Assembly: GCA_009694135.1 (NCBI GenBank)
Contig: SHVS01000004.1
Span: 1 to 64,000 of the forward strand
Source of the DNA: Alphaproteobacteria bacterium
Lineage (GTDB): Bacteria > Pseudomonadota > Alphaproteobacteria > UBA6615
Reading direction: 5' to 3'
Length of the DNA stretch: 64,000 nt
How positions within the stretch are numbered: the first letter of the stretch is position 1; the number at the start of each line of letters is the position of its first letter. The notes beneath the pieces were generated by a model. The model saw only the letters and a list, made by a program, of their open reading frames with translations, made no database searches and was not told where the DNA came from. Below, piece by piece: positions 14,907 through 25,054 of this stretch. The translations under genes and the position numbers were made by a program.

Positions 14907-17093
14907 TTAGATCGTAACCTGCGTGCGCGCGACCGCTGGGACCGGCATCCCACCCGGCGCCACCGGGAGGTTTTGCCGCGCCTTTTGCTTGCGGTCCTTG
15001 ACCAGCGGCGGACAGCGCTTGTCGTCATAATACTCGACCTGGCAGTCGAGGCACTGGAAGCATTCGGTCATGTTGATCTTGCCGTTATGCGCGATCGCCT
15101 TGACCGGGCAGGCGCGTTCGCACAGGTGGCACGGGCTGCCGCAGGCTTCGCGGCGCTTAAGCATGTCGAACAGGTGCAGCTTGCCGACGAAGGCCAGCAC
15201 CCCGCCGAGCGGGCAGAGGAAGCGGCAATAGGCGCGCTCCGAAAACAGCCCGATCGACAACAGCGCAAGCGAGTAAATAACGTAAGGCCATTCGCGGATG
15301 AAATGCGCAGTGATCGCCGTCTTGAACGGTTCGACCTCGGAGGCGGTTTCCGCCATCTCCATCGAATAGAAACCGATCCCGATGACAACCAGGGCGCTGG
15401 CGTATTTGCCCCACCAGAGCTTGTCCTGCAGCTTTTCGCTTGGTTGCCATTGCGGCAACCCGATGGCGCGCGCGAGTTGACCAAGCAGTTCTTGCAACGC
15501 GCCGAAGGGGCACAGCCAGCCACAAAACACGCCGCGGCCGAGCAGCACGAGCGACACCAAGGTATAGGCGACGATCACGACGATCAGCGGCTCGGCCAAA
15601 TAGAATCCAAGGCTGATGTCACCAAACGGCGCCTGGAGGTAGTTGACGATGTTGATAATCGTCAACTGTCCGCCGGCGTACCAGCCCAGCCAAACCAGGC
15701 AGAACAACAAATACCCGTTGCGCACCCACCGGTGCAGTTTGCGCCGGCGGGAAAGCGGCCCTTGCAGGGCAAGAATTACCGTCAGCACCGTCAGCATGAC
15801 GCCGAGAACGATTAGATTGGTGCGTGCGTCGCTCCAGGCGGCGATCCAGGCGGGCTCGGCCGCTTGGTCGGGCATCAGGATTAAATCGCTCGGAAGCCGG
15901 TACTCGACCGGGATGGTCAGGGACTTGGCGCCTTCGGCGTCGCTCGAGGGCACGATCAACTCGAGCCGCCAGGGCTTCATCGGGTCGAAGCCCGAGTTGC
16001 CGTCGAGGAAGAAGAGCCCGCCCTGCGACAGTCCGCGCACGCCTTCGCCCGAACCCATGGCGATGCGCTGGAAATGGTCGCGGTCGAAATGGAAAACCTT
16101 TTCGCCCTGCGCGAGCTGCAGGCGGTCGAAGGTATAGTTTTTGGCGCGCTGATTATACGCGTTGCCGAGAATGTCGAAGCGACCGGTGGATGCAAAGAAT
16201 AAGACCTGCCCGCCTTGCGCCTTGCGTGAGGCATAACTCGCAAAAGTGTTGGCGCCGAAGAGATTGCGCCCGACCATCTCGGGGGTCGAATAAGCGGCAA
16301 ACAAATGCACGAAGATATCGTCGGGAGCCGCGCTGAGCGGTTGATCGGCGGCCGGCGCTTCGGCGCCAATCGCGGCGAACAGGCGCTCGGCCTCCTCGTT
16401 GCTGACCCAGCGATGCTGCAAGGAGCCGTTGGCCAGCAATTGCTGGAACGTCAAAGGCGAAAAACCATCGATATCGAGCGTCGGCACCTTGACGACCGGC
16501 CCCATGCCGCGCGCCCGCATGACGAACTTGGCAGAATCCCTAACCCCGGCGCGCATCGCGCGCGCGGTTATCGTTGCGCCGGCGACATAATCCGGTGGCA
16601 TCTGCGGTATGTTAGCGCCGAACAGCTTGTAGCCGAGATGACTGGCGAGGAAGTGATCGAGCTTCGGCTGGCGAATGCTGTCATTCAACACATGCGGCTC
16701 GCTATGATAGATGACTTTGGCGCCGGTGATCGTCCCGGTGAGGTCGACGCCGGCCAGCACATCGAATGGCGTCGAGGAATAGCCCGGCATGTTGACGACG
16801 TCGAGCGTGGAATAAATGTAGCCGACGACTTGCCCGCCCTTGAGCACCGACATGGCCGGCGGCTTGCCGGACACTTCGCCCAGTTTCTCCGCCCCGGGAT
16901 AAAGTTGCTGCAGGATATCGGGTGCAATGCGCTGCGCGAGCGTGCGCTTCGGCGCTTGCGCCAGAGCGGGAACGCTTAGTGCGGCCAACACGGCGACAAG
17001 AGCAGCCATCCGCCCCCACCAAGCCACCGGTCGCCACGAAAAATTGCTGCGCCTATACGCTTGGCGAAACTCAGCCGCTTTTGCCCGCATCAT
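14907..17093 (-). CDS. NosR/NirI-type membrane flavo-iron-sulfur protein
   Basis: The protein has 728 residues. A signal/anchor segment near residues 29-46 leads to a periplasmic FMN-binding domain with the flavinylation motif DYVAGATIT (Thr 174 the probable FMN acceptor), then several spans and a cytoplasmic polyferredoxin end: FCGWLCPFGA and YCRFLCPLGG (CxxxCP pairs), CGSPCHLCERACP and CFQCLDCQ (two 4Fe-4S sites). This is the NosR architecture. GAGG lies 8 bases before the ATG at 17093; longer starts (17129, 17153) are possible. With no nosZ in the window, it may serve electron transfer to a periplasmic system or be part of a nos cluster elsewhere. Confidence 0.85.
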   Translation of the reverse strand: MMRAKAAEFRQAYRRSNFSWRPVAWWGRMAALVAVLAALSVPALAQAPKRTLAQRIAPDILQQLYPGAEKLGEVSGKPPAMSVLKGGQVVGYIYSTLDVVNMPGYSSTPFDVLAGVDLTGTITGAKVIYHSEPHVLNDSIRQPKLDHFLASHLGYKLFGANIPQMPPDYVAGATITARAMRAGVRDSAKFVMRARGMGPVVKVPTLDIDGFSPLTFQQLLANGSLQHRWVSNEEAERLFAAIGAEAPAADQPLSAAPDDIFVHLFAAYSTPEMVGRNLFGANTFASYASRKAQGGQVLFFASTGRFDILGNAYNQRAKNYTFDRLQLAQGEKVFHFDRDHFQRIAMGSGEGVRGLSQGGLFFLDGNSGFDPMKPWRLELIVPSSDAEGAKSLTIPVEYRLPSDLILMPDQAAEPAWIAAWSDARTNLIVLGVMLTVLTVILALQGPLSRRRKLHRWVRNGYLLFCLVWLGWYAGGQLTIINIVNYLQAPFGDISLGFYLAEPLIVVIVAYTLVSLVLLGRGVFCGWLCPFGALQELLGQLARAIGLPQWQPSEKLQDKLWWGKYASALVVIGIGFYSMEMAETASEVEPFKTAITAHFIREWPYVIYSLALLSIGLFSERAYCRFLCPLGGVLAFVGKLHLFDMLKRREACGSPCHLCERACPVKAIAHNGKINMTECFQCLDCQVEYYDDKRCPPLVKDRKQKARQNLPVAPGGMPVPAVARTQVTI

Positions 17094-17270
17094 TGTTTCA
17101 ACCTCGGGACTGCTTTGCGTCTGGAGCATGGGCAATGGCCCGATTTCGCGCAATCAACTTTTTTCGATCTCCAGCGCGCGGCCTTGGCTATCCGCAACCG
17201 CAAATTAGCGCAGTCACCGCGGGGGGACCGCGGAGTGGCGCCGCGCCCGGCCGCGAGCGAGGGTATATGG

Positions 17271-17975
17271 ATGATACAGCTTTATTCCTGGCGCACCCCT
17301 AACGGGCATAAGATTCAGATTATGCTAGAGGAATGCAGCCACGCCTATACGATCCACCCTGTCAATATCGGCAAGGGCGAGCAGTTCGCGCCCGAGTTCC
17401 TAAAGATAAGCCCGAACAACAAGATACCGGCGATGGTCGACGAGGATGGCCCGGGCGGCCGGCCCATCGGTCTGTTCGAATCCGGCGCTATTTTAATGTA
17501 CTTGGCGGGAAAAACCGGGATGTTCATGCCGTACGCGAGAGCCGACCCGCGACGGTATTACGCCGTTCTGCAGTGGCTCATGTTTCAGATGGCGCATATC
17601 GGGCCGATGCTTGGGCAGACGCACCACTTTCGGATGTATGCGCCAGAGCCGGTGCCCTATGCCATCGAGCGCTACACCAAGGAGGCCGGACGCCTCTATC
17701 GTGTGCTCGCCGCGCGCCTGTCCGAGTCGCCATGGATTGGCGGAGATTCCTATACAATTGCGGACATGGCGATCTTTCCGTGGATTCGCTCCTCCTCCAA
17801 CCAGGGCCAGGCGATCGAGGAGTATCCGGCGGTCAAACGCTGGTTCGATGCGATCGCCGCGCGACCCGCAGTTATCCGTGGTCTTGCTGCACTTCCGAGC
17901 ACGCCGCGCGCCGGGCCGATCTCCGCCGCAGAGCGGGAGGTCCTGTTCGGGGCGATCCAATACGCACGGCACTGA
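17271..17975 (+). CDS. glutathione S-transferase family protein (YfcG/YghU-like)
   Basis: The protein has 234 residues: N-terminal thioredoxin-like domain beginning IQLYSWRTPNGHKIQIMLEE, with NKIPAMVDEDGP (cis-Pro loop) and LFESGAILMYLAGKTG (glutathione gamma-Glu site ESG), then an all-alpha C-terminal domain with the capping motif SYTIADMAIFPWI. The TPNGHK signature is typical of the YfcG/YghU group, which has disulfide-bond oxidoreductase activity. The start at 17271 has AGGG upstream and begins the domain. It is divergent from the NosR-like gene and ends before the pdh cluster. Link to the redox locus is by position only. Confidence 0.85.
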   Translation: MIQLYSWRTPNGHKIQIMLEECSHAYTIHPVNIGKGEQFAPEFLKISPNNKIPAMVDEDGPGGRPIGLFESGAILMYLAGKTGMFMPYARADPRRYYAVLQWLMFQMAHIGPMLGQTHHFRMYAPEPVPYAIERYTKEAGRLYRVLAARLSESPWIGGDSYTIADMAIFPWIRSSSNQGQAIEEYPAVKRWFDAIAARPAVIRGLAALPSTPRAGPISAAEREVLFGAIQYARH

Positions 17976-18092
17976 GACCGGTCCGGGCCGGGTGTTGATT
18001 CGGTCATAAACGCTGCCCTATCCTGCAGCAATTGCGGGCGGCGGCGGGGGGCGGTAGCTGTTGCCGTGGCACGCTCGGCCGAAGGAGTCGCC

Positions 18093-19118
18093 ATGGCAGC
18101 CAGCAGCGCTCGTAAACCTCATGCCGACAAGTCCGGGGGTTCGAAACCCGGGCATGCTCCGGCCGATGAATTGATTCGGCTCTACCGCATGATGCTGTTG
18201 ATTCGCCGCTTCGAGGAGAAGGCGGGACAGCTTTACGGCATGGGGCGGATCGGTGGCTTCTGCCACCTCTATATCGGGCAGGAGGCCGTGGTCGTCGGCG
18301 TGCAGGCCGCTCTCACGCCCAAGGATAGCGTGATCACCGCCTATCGCGACCACGGTCACATGCTTGCGTGCGGAATGGAACCCAAAGGCGTGATGGCCGA
18401 ACTCACCGGCCGTAGCGGCGGCTATTCGCGCGGCAAGGGTGGCTCGATGCATATGTTTTCGCGCGAGAAAAACTTTTACGGCGGCCACGGCATCGTCGGC
18501 GCCAGCGTTCCGCTCGGCACCGGGCTTGCCTTTGCGCATCAATATCGGGGCGACGGCGGCTTATGCGCGGCCTATATGGGCGATGGCGCGGCCAACCAAG
18601 GGCAGGTCTATGAGTCGTTCAACATGGCCTCGCTGTGGAAACTGCCGGTCCTTTATGTGATCGAGAACAACCGCTACGGCATGGGCACATCGATCGAGCG
18701 CGCCTCGGCGCGCACCGACTTCGCTGGCCGCGGGCATAGTTTTGGCATCCCTGGCGAGGCCGTGGACGGCATGGACCTGTTGGCCGTGCGCACCGCCACC
18801 TTGTCGGCGGTCGCCGCCATACGCGCCGGACAGGGGCCGCGTATTTTGGAGATGATGACCTACCGTTATCGCGGCCATTCGATGTCCGATCCGGCCAAGT
18901 ATCGCTCGAAGGAAGAGGTCGACAAGGTACGCGGCGAGCGCGACCCGATCGAAGGATTGAAGCACCGTCTGGTCGAGCAAGGTACGAGCGACGAGGCACG
19001 GATCAAGGACCTCGACGGCGAAGTGCGCGCGCTGGTCAATGCCGCGGCGGAGTTCGCGCAGGCGAGCCCGGAGCCGGACCCGGCCGAGCTGGCGACCGAC
19101 ATCCTGGTCGCCGCGTGA
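18093..19118 (+). CDS. pdhA: pyruvate dehydrogenase E1 component, alpha subunit
   Basis: The protein has 341 residues. With PdhB it forms the thiamine-diphosphate E1 that decarboxylates pyruvate and acetylates lipoyl groups. Visible features: [50 protein letters not shown]-like segment, and the thiamine-diphosphate/Mg motif GDGAANQG ending in ENN (about residues 160-190); the phosphorylation-loop region [11 protein letters not shown] is also present. The ATG at 18093 has GAAGGAG 6 bases upstream; a GTG at 18066 is weaker. TTGATT at 17995 and TATCCT at 18019 could be a poor promoter. It heads the pdhA-pdhB-pdhC-lpd-lipA series. Confidence 0.95.
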   Translation: MAASSARKPHADKSGGSKPGHAPADELIRLYRMMLLIRRFEEKAGQLYGMGRIGGFCHLYIGQEAVVVGVQAALTPKDSVITAYRDHGHMLACGMEPKGVMAELTGRSGGYSRGKGGSMHMFSREKNFYGGHGIVGASVPLGTGLAFAHQYRGDGGLCAAYMGDGAANQGQVYESFNMASLWKLPVLYVIENNRYGMGTSIERASARTDFAGRGHSFGIPGEAVDGMDLLAVRTATLSAVAAIRAGQGPRILEMMTYRYRGHSMSDPAKYRSKEEVDKVRGERDPIEGLKHRLVEQGTSDEARIKDLDGEVRALVNAAAEFAQASPEPDPAELATDILVAA

Positions 19119-19146
19119 GCCACTCGGTGGAAAGGTAACCCGAGCG

Positions 19147-20478
19147 ATGCCGATCCAGGTGCTGATGCCGGCGCTGTCGCCCACGATGACCGAAGGCACG
19201 CTCGCCAAATGGCGCAAGAGTGAGGGCGAACGGATCAAAGTCGGCGATGTGATCGCCGAAGTCGAGACCGACAAGGCGACGATGGAAATCGAATCAATCG
19301 ACGATGGCGTACTCGGCCAGATCCTGGTCCCTGCCGGGACGGAGAAAATAGCCGTGAATACGCCGATTGCCGTGATCCTGGGTGACGGCGAAAAAGCGGG
19401 CGACGCGCGGCCGACCAGCAATGGCGCCGTCAAGGCGCAGCCGCCCATAACGAAGCCAGCGTTTGCGCCGGCGCGTCAGCCGGCAACCGGGGCCGCGCGC
19501 GTGCAGACTGTGCGCGAGGCCTTGCGCGACGTGATGGCCGAGGAAATGCGCCGCGATCCGAGCGTGTTTTTAATGGGCGAAGAGGTCGGCCAGTACCAAG
19601 GCGCCTATAAGGTAAGCCAGGGGCTGCTCGAAGAATTTGGGCCCAAGCGCGTGATCGACACGCCGATCACCGAACATGGCTTCGCCGGCCTGGGTGTCGG
19701 CGCTGCCTTCGCCGGGCTGAAGCCGATCGTCGAATTCATGACCTTTAACTTCGCCATGCAGGCGATCGACCACATCATCAATTCGGCCGCCAAGACGCTG
19801 TATATGTCGGGCGGGCAGATGCCGGTGCCGATCGTCTTTCGCGGCCCGAATGGCGCCGCCGCCCGCGTCGGCGCGCAGCATTCGCAATGCTTCGCGTCGT
19901 GGTACGCGCATTGCCCGGGCTTGAAGGTCATCGCGCCCTATACGGCGGCCGATGCCAAGGGACTGCTGCGGGCGGCCATCCGCGACCATAACCCGGTCGT
20001 ATTTCTGGAAAACGAAATCCTTTACGGCATGAGCTTCCCGGTGCCGGACGATCCCGAGCACATCGTGCCGATCGGCCACGCCAAGATTGTGCGCGCAGGC
20101 CAGCACGTCACCATCGCCGCGTTCTCGCTCATGGTGCACAAAGCGCTGGCCGCCGCGGAGGTTTTGGCGAAAGAGGGCATCGAGGCCGAGGTGATCGATC
20201 TGCGCACGCTCCGTCCGCTCGATACCGAGACACTGGTCGCCAGTGTAAAAAAAACCAATCACCTGGTCACCTGCGAGGAAGGCTGGCCCTTCGCCGGCAT
20301 CGGCTCCGAGATCGCGGCATTGATGATGGAGCAGGCCTTCGACTGGCTCGATGCGCCGATGGCGCGCGTCGCCGGGGCGGATGTGCCGATGCCCTATGCC
20401 GCCAATCTGGAAAAACTCGCCGTGCCACAACCCGAGCACATCATCGCCGCCGCCAAATCCGTGCTGAATCGCCGTTAG
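19147..20478 (+). CDS. pdhB: pyruvate dehydrogenase E1 component, beta subunit with N-terminal lipoyl domain
   Basis: The protein has 443 residues. Residues 1-75 are a biotinyl/lipoyl domain with lipoylation Lys 43 (ETDKATME), a linker follows, and from about residue 120 the transketolase-like E1 beta fold ([46 protein letters not shown]) with the C-terminal domain ([12 protein letters not shown]). Lipoyl-E1 beta fusion is characteristic of Alphaproteobacteria. The first 20 codons are almost identical at DNA level to the start of pdhC, so the domain was duplicated or homogenised. It follows pdhA by 28 bases. Confidence 0.96.
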   Translation: MPIQVLMPALSPTMTEGTLAKWRKSEGERIKVGDVIAEVETDKATMEIESIDDGVLGQILVPAGTEKIAVNTPIAVILGDGEKAGDARPTSNGAVKAQPPITKPAFAPARQPATGAARVQTVREALRDVMAEEMRRDPSVFLMGEEVGQYQGAYKVSQGLLEEFGPKRVIDTPITEHGFAGLGVGAAFAGLKPIVEFMTFNFAMQAIDHIINSAAKTLYMSGGQMPVPIVFRGPNGAAARVGAQHSQCFASWYAHCPGLKVIAPYTAADAKGLLRAAIRDHNPVVFLENEILYGMSFPVPDDPEHIVPIGHAKIVRAGQHVTIAAFSLMVHKALAAAEVLAKEGIEAEVIDLRTLRPLDTETLVASVKKTNHLVTCEEGWPFAGIGSEIAALMMEQAFDWLDAPMARVAGADVPMPYAANLEKLAVPQPEHIIAAAKSVLNRR

Positions 20479-20488
20479 GGGTGCACGC

Positions 20489-21745
20489 ATGCCGATTCAA
20501 ATCCTGATGCCGGCGCTGTCGCCCACCATGACCGAAGGCACGCTCGCCCGCTGGCACAAACGCGAGGGCCAGGCGGTCAAATCGGGCGATGTCTTGGCCG
20601 AGATCGAGACCGACAAAGCGACGATGGAGTTGGAGGCGATCGATGACGGCGTGCTGGGACGAATCCTTGTGCCGGACGGGGCGGAGGGCGTGGCCGTGAA
20701 TACGCCGATTGCCGTATTGCTTTCGGCCGGCGAGGGCGCAGAGGCGCTGGCGAAGTTCAAGGTTTCCGCGCCGCCAACAGTTCCGCCCGCTGTCCCGGCC
20801 ACGCCTGCGGCTGTTGCCGCTCCAATGCCGAAGAGCAACGGCGCAGCCGCGGCGCCAACCGCGCAACCATTGGTTGGGCGTGTGTTTGCTAGCCCGCTCG
20901 CGCGCCGCATCGCCGCAGACTCTGGAATCGACCTCAGGAGCGTGGCCGGCTCGGGTCCGTCGGGGCGCATCGTCAAGGCCGATGTCGAGACCGCGCATGG
21001 CGCCGATCCGGCCAAAACCGTGCAGCGCGCGCGCCCGCTTGCGCCGATGGCGGGCGAGCCAGGCTTCGAACTTCTGCCGCTGACCGGCATGCGCAAAATC
21101 GTGGCGCGCCGGATGACGGACGCCAAGCAGCAGGTGCCGCATTTTTATCTTACCGTCGACTGCGAGATCAACGAGCTGTTGAAGCTGCGCGCGCGGCTCA
21201 ATGAAAGGGCCGCTGGGCGTTACAAGCTCTCGGTCAATGACATGGTGCTGAAGGCGCTGGCAATCGCGCTTAAGCGCGTGCCGGCGGCGAATGCAGCTTG
21301 GTCGGACGCCGGGATCAAGCTCTACAAATCGGTCGATGTCGCGGTGGCGGTGGCGGTCGAGGGCGGGCTTTACACCCCGGTCATTCGCGACGCCGATGGC
21401 AAGGGATTGGAGACGATCTCGACCGAAATGAAGTCGCTCGCCGAACGCGCCCGCGCCGGAAAGCTGCTGCCGGAGGAATACCAGGGCGGCACGGTCTCGC
21501 TCACCAACCTCGGCATGTTCGGGGTGAAGGAATTCGCTGCCGTGATCAATCAGCCGCAGGGGTGCATTCTCGCGGTCGGCGCGGGTGAAAAGCGACCGGT
21601 GGTGAAAAACGATGCGCTCGCGATCGCCACGGTCATGACCGTAACGCTGTCGGTCGATCATCGTTCGGTCGATGGGGCGGTGGGCGCTAAGCTGCTCGCC
21701 GCGTTCAAGGCTCTGGTCGAAGACCCGCTCACCATGCTGCTCTAG
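20489..21745 (+). CDS. pdhC: dihydrolipoamide acetyltransferase, pyruvate dehydrogenase E2
   Basis: The protein has 418 residues. One lipoyl domain (Lys 43 in ETDKATME), an Ala/Pro-rich linker, a peripheral-subunit-binding domain (FASPLARRIAADSG, GSGPSGRIVKAD, about 130-166), then the catalytic domain that transfers acetyl to CoA, with the active-site His 391 in DHRSVDGA. AGGGG lies before the ATG, 10 bases after pdhB. It forms the core of the pyruvate dehydrogenase complex with the adjacent E1 subunits and the E3 encoded next. Confidence 0.96.
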   Translation: MPIQILMPALSPTMTEGTLARWHKREGQAVKSGDVLAEIETDKATMELEAIDDGVLGRILVPDGAEGVAVNTPIAVLLSAGEGAEALAKFKVSAPPTVPPAVPATPAAVAAPMPKSNGAAAAPTAQPLVGRVFASPLARRIAADSGIDLRSVAGSGPSGRIVKADVETAHGADPAKTVQRARPLAPMAGEPGFELLPLTGMRKIVARRMTDAKQQVPHFYLTVDCEINELLKLRARLNERAAGRYKLSVNDMVLKALAIALKRVPAANAAWSDAGIKLYKSVDVAVAVAVEGGLYTPVIRDADGKGLETISTEMKSLAERARAGKLLPEEYQGGTVSLTNLGMFGVKEFAAVINQPQGCILAVGAGEKRPVVKNDALAIATVMTVTLSVDHRSVDGAVGAKLLAAFKALVEDPLTMLL

Positions 21746-21756
21746 GCGGCCGGTCC

Positions 21757-23160
21757 GTGGCGGCGGAGCGTTTCGATCTCATCCTCATCGGCGGCGGGCC
21801 GGGTGGCTATGTCGCCGCCATCCGCGCGGCGCAGCTTGGCATGAAGGTCGCGCTGGTCGAGCAGGCCGAGCTGGGCGGCATCTGCCTCAACTGGGGCTGT
21901 ATCCCCACAAAGGCGTTGTTGCGCACGGCCGAGATCTATCACTTGATGCAAAGGGCCGAGGCCTTTGGCCTCAAGGTCGAGGGCGTGTCCTTCGCCTTCG
22001 CCAAGCTGATCGCCCGCTCGCGCCAGGTGGCGAAACGCCTGTCCGATGGCGTCGCCTTCCTCATGAAGAAGCACAAGGTGACGGTGATCGCGGGACGCGG
22101 GCGGTTGTCCGGCGGCGCGCATACGGTCGCGGTGACCAGGGATGGCAAGCCGGTCGCCGAGCTGACCGCGCCCAATGTCATCCTCGCCACTGGCGCACGG
22201 GCGCGTACCTTGCCGGGTTTGGAGCCGGACGGAAAACTGGTGTGGAGCTATCGCGAGGCGATGGTGCCCAAGGCGATGCCGAAGTCGCTTTTGGTCGTCG
22301 GCTCGGGCGCCATCGGGATCGAATTCGCCTCGTTTTATTGCGATCTTGGCGCGGAGGTGACCGTGGTCGAGGTCTTGCCGCGCATCCTGCCGGTGGAAGA
22401 CGAGGACATCTCCGCCTTTGCCCGCAAATCCTTCGAGAAGCAGGGCATGCGGATCGTGACCTCGGCCAAATTGGCCGGGCTGACGCGCGGCAACGATAGC
22501 GTCACCGCGCGCATCGAAGCCGAGGGCAAGAGCTTCGAGGTGACCGCCGAGCGCGCCATTTCGGCCGTCGGCATCGTCGGCAATGTTGAAGACCTGGGGC
22601 TTGAGGGCACCAAGATCAAAGTCGAGAAAACGCATGTTGTCGCGGACCAATGGCTGGCCACCGGCGAGCCCGGCGTCTTCGCCATCGGCGATCTGGCCGG
22701 CCCGCCCTGGCTCGCGCATAAGGCCATGCACGAGGGCGTGGTCTGCGTCGAACGCATCGCCGGGGTGAAGGACACCCATCCGCTCGACCCGGCGCAAGTG
22801 CCCGGCTGCACCTATTCGCGCCCGCAGATCGCCTCGATCGGGTTAACCGAAGCCAAGGCCAAGGAAGGCGGCCGAGCGGTAAAAATCGGCAAGTTCCCGT
22901 TTTCCGGCAATGGCAAGGCAATCGCGCTCGGGGAAAGCGACGGCTTTATCAAGACCATCTTCGACGCCAAGACCGGCGAGCTCTTGGGCGCGCATATGGT
23001 TGGGGCGGAGGTGACCGAGCTGATCCATGGCTATGCCCTCGCCCGCACGCTCGAAACCACCGAAGCCGAGCTCATGCGTACCGTCTTCCCGCACCCGACC
23101 TTGAGCGAAATGCTGCATGAAAGCGTGCTTGACGCCTACGGCCGCGCGCTCCACTTCTAG
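21757..23160 (+). CDS. lpd: dihydrolipoamide dehydrogenase (E3)
   Basis: The protein has 467 residues, the flavoprotein that reoxidises dihydrolipoamide with NAD+. FAD-binding GGGPGGYVAA at the N-terminus, redox-active disulfide Cys 43/Cys 48 (GGICLNWGCIPTK), NAD-binding GSGAIGIEFASFY, second FAD site FAIGDLAGPPWLAHKA, and the C-terminal catalytic FPHPTLSE. GTG start, 11 bases after pdhC; no strong binding site, so coupling is likely. Its place in the cluster identifies it as the pyruvate dehydrogenase E3, though it can also serve other 2-oxoacid complexes. Confidence 0.95.
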   Translation: MAAERFDLILIGGGPGGYVAAIRAAQLGMKVALVEQAELGGICLNWGCIPTKALLRTAEIYHLMQRAEAFGLKVEGVSFAFAKLIARSRQVAKRLSDGVAFLMKKHKVTVIAGRGRLSGGAHTVAVTRDGKPVAELTAPNVILATGARARTLPGLEPDGKLVWSYREAMVPKAMPKSLLVVGSGAIGIEFASFYCDLGAEVTVVEVLPRILPVEDEDISAFARKSFEKQGMRIVTSAKLAGLTRGNDSVTARIEAEGKSFEVTAERAISAVGIVGNVEDLGLEGTKIKVEKTHVVADQWLATGEPGVFAIGDLAGPPWLAHKAMHEGVVCVERIAGVKDTHPLDPAQVPGCTYSRPQIASIGLTEAKAKEGGRAVKIGKFPFSGNGKAIALGESDGFIKTIFDAKTGELLGAHMVGAEVTELIHGYALARTLETTEAELMRTVFPHPTLSEMLHESVLDAYGRALHF

Positions 23161-23169
23161 GCCCAAGCC

Positions 23170-24111
23170 ATGACCGACGTTGTAAAATTGCGCCATCCGG
23201 AGAAGCGCGACCGGCCCGACAACCCGTCGCCGCGTAAGCCGTCGTGGATTCGGGTCAAGGCGCCGACCTCGCCCATGTTCGGCGAGGTAAAGCGGTTGAT
23301 GCGCGGCCTGGGCCTTGCGACCGTATGCGAGGAAGCGGCCTGCCCAAATATCGCCGAATGCTGGGCCGGCAAGCACACGACGCTCATGATCATGGGCGAT
23401 ACCTGCACGCGCGCTTGCGCCTTCTGCAATGTCGCGACCGGCAAGCCGAAGCCGCTCGATCCGACCGAGCCGACCCGGGTGGGGGAGGCGGCGCGGGCGC
23501 TCGGCCTCGCGCATCTGGTGATCACCTCGGTCGATCGCGACGATCTGGAGGATGGCGGCGCTTCGCATTTCGTCGCCGTGGTGCGCGCGATCCGCGCGGC
23601 GGCGCGCTCCACCACGATCGAGACGCTTACCCCCGACTTCAAGCACAAGCCGAAGGCGGTCGAAACGCTGCTCACCGCGCCGCCGGATGTGTTCAACCAC
23701 AATCTAGAAACGGTGCCGCGGCTTTATCCGACCATCCGGCCCGGCGCGCGTTATTTCACCAGCCTCGCGCTTTTGGCCGAGGTGAAGCGGCTGCTGCCGA
23801 CGATGTTCACCAAATCGGGGCTGATGGTTGGGCTAGGGGAAACGCGCGGCGAGATTTTACAGGTCATGGATGACCTGCGCGCCGCCGATGTGGATTTCTT
23901 GACCATCGGCCAGTATTTGCAGCCGACGCCGAAACACGCCGCCGTCGATCGCTTTGTCACGCCCGATGAATTCGCCGAATATGCGGCGCTGGCGCGCGGC
24001 AAGGGCTTCCTTATGGTCTCGGCCACGCCGCTCACGCGCTCCAGCTACCACGCGGGCGAGGATTTCGCCCAGTTGCGCGCTGCGCGGTTGGCGCAGGCAA
24101 CGCCCGGCTGA
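23170..24111 (+). CDS. lipA: lipoyl synthase
   Basis: The protein has 313 residues, a radical-SAM enzyme that inserts two sulfurs into protein-bound octanoate. The auxiliary cluster Cys are at 53, 58 and 64 ([12 protein letters not shown]) and the radical-SAM CxxxCxxC at 79-86 (CTRACAFC). Also ETLTPDF and [13 protein letters not shown]. It follows lpd by 9 bases and its TGA overlaps the ATG of the START-domain gene (TGATG). Supplying lipoate next to the lipoylated pdhB and pdhC products is a sensible functional pairing. Confidence 0.96.
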   Translation: MTDVVKLRHPEKRDRPDNPSPRKPSWIRVKAPTSPMFGEVKRLMRGLGLATVCEEAACPNIAECWAGKHTTLMIMGDTCTRACAFCNVATGKPKPLDPTEPTRVGEAARALGLAHLVITSVDRDDLEDGGASHFVAVVRAIRAAARSTTIETLTPDFKHKPKAVETLLTAPPDVFNHNLETVPRLYPTIRPGARYFTSLALLAEVKRLLPTMFTKSGLMVGLGETRGEILQVMDDLRAADVDFLTIGQYLQPTPKHAAVDRFVTPDEFAEYAALARGKGFLMVSATPLTRSSYHAGEDFAQLRAARLAQATPG

Positions 24112-24566
24112 TGCCGATCCACTCCGAGCGGCGCGCGCTCGGCTTTACGCCCGAGCAGCTGTTCAGTCTGGTCGCCGATGTCGAGCGCTACCCGGAGTTC
24201 CTGCCCTGGTGCCTGGGCGCGCGCGTGCTGGAGCGGCGCAAGAACGTGCTCACCGCCGATCTGATCATCGGCTTCAAACTCATCCACGAGTGTTATCGCA
24301 GCCGGATCGAGCTGACCGAGCCGGAGCGCATCGATGTGACTTTCATCGCCGGGCCGCTCAAGCGGCTGGAAAACCAGTGGCTGTTCAAGCGCCAAGCCGA
24401 CGGCGGCACGATGGTCGATTTCATGATCGATTACGAATTCCGCTCCCGCGTATTTCAAGCCATGATCGGCGGCATGTTTGGCGAAGCGACGCATCGTATG
24501 GTCGGCGCCTTCGAGACTCGCGCCGCTGCGCTTTATCGTGGACCAGGAATCGGCGCGGTCGCCTAA
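24111..24566 (+). CDS. COQ10/START-domain ubiquinone-binding family protein (RatA-like)
   Basis: The protein has 151 residues in the polyketide-cyclase/START fold: [23 protein letters not shown] at the start and [20 protein letters not shown] near the end. These are the signatures of the COQ10 family, which binds coenzyme Q and aids respiratory electron transfer; the E. coli homologue RatA was described as a ribosome-association toxin. It overlaps lipA by one base, a common alphaproteobacterial arrangement. Its 3' end overlaps the convergent CinA-like gene by four bases. Confidence 0.88.
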   Translation: MPIHSERRALGFTPEQLFSLVADVERYPEFLPWCLGARVLERRKNVLTADLIIGFKLIHECYRSRIELTEPERIDVTFIAGPLKRLENQWLFKRQADGGTMVDFMIDYEFRSRVFQAMIGGMFGEATHRMVGAFETRAAALYRGPGIGAVA

Positions 24567-25054
24567 TCGATCGCTGTGCCGAGCAATTCGATCCCTGCCG
24601 CGACGCTGGCCATACGGATGGCGCGTCGATCGCCGGTGAAGCGTGCGGCGCGGTGTATAAACTTTCCGCCTTTGCGCGCGACCGCGAAATGCACCAGCCC
24701 CACCGGCTTTGCCTCACTGCCGCCGCCCGGCCCTGCGATCCCGGTCACGGCAAGCGCCAATTCGACCGGCGCATTGCCGAGCGCGCCTTCGGCCATGGCA
24801 CATGCGACCGCATCGCTCACGGCTCCTTCGCGTTCGAGCAGCGCAGCCGGCACGCCTAGTAGCGCCGTCTTGGCAGCATTGGAATAGACCACCAGCCCGC
24901 GTTCGAGCACGTCCGACGCGCCCGGAATCTCGGTCAGACAAGCGGCGATCAATCCGCCGGTACAGGATTCGGCCAGAGCAAGCTTGATCCCGGCGGCGCG
25001 GCAGCGGTCCAGCATCGTCTTGGCGTCGGTCAACAGGCGGGCATCGAACATCAC
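24563..25054 (-). CDS. pncC: CinA C-terminal domain amidase (nicotinamide-nucleotide amidase)
   Basis: The protein has 163 residues, the stand-alone CinA C-terminal domain that hydrolyses NMN to nicotinate mononucleotide. Typical motifs: [24 protein letters not shown] with the catalytic Ser region, [14 protein letters not shown], and [23 protein letters not shown]. Start GTG-ATG directly after the pgpA stop codon; either codon could initiate. The N-terminal MoCF-like half of full CinA is absent, as is usual in this gene position. Confidence 0.9.
   Translation of the reverse strand: MMFDARLLTDAKTMLDRCRAAGIKLALAESCTGGLIAACLTEIPGASDVLERGLVVYSNAAKTALLGVPAALLEREGAVSDAVACAMAEGALGNAPVELALAVTGIAGPGGGSEAKPVGLVHFAVARKGGKFIHRAARFTGDRRAIRMASVAAGIELLGTAID

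Noticed and set aside
1-18000. Genomic island bounded by tRNA, integrase or transposase
   Set aside because: No integrase, transposase, tRNA or attachment-type repeats were seen; base composition looks like the rest apart from tmk.
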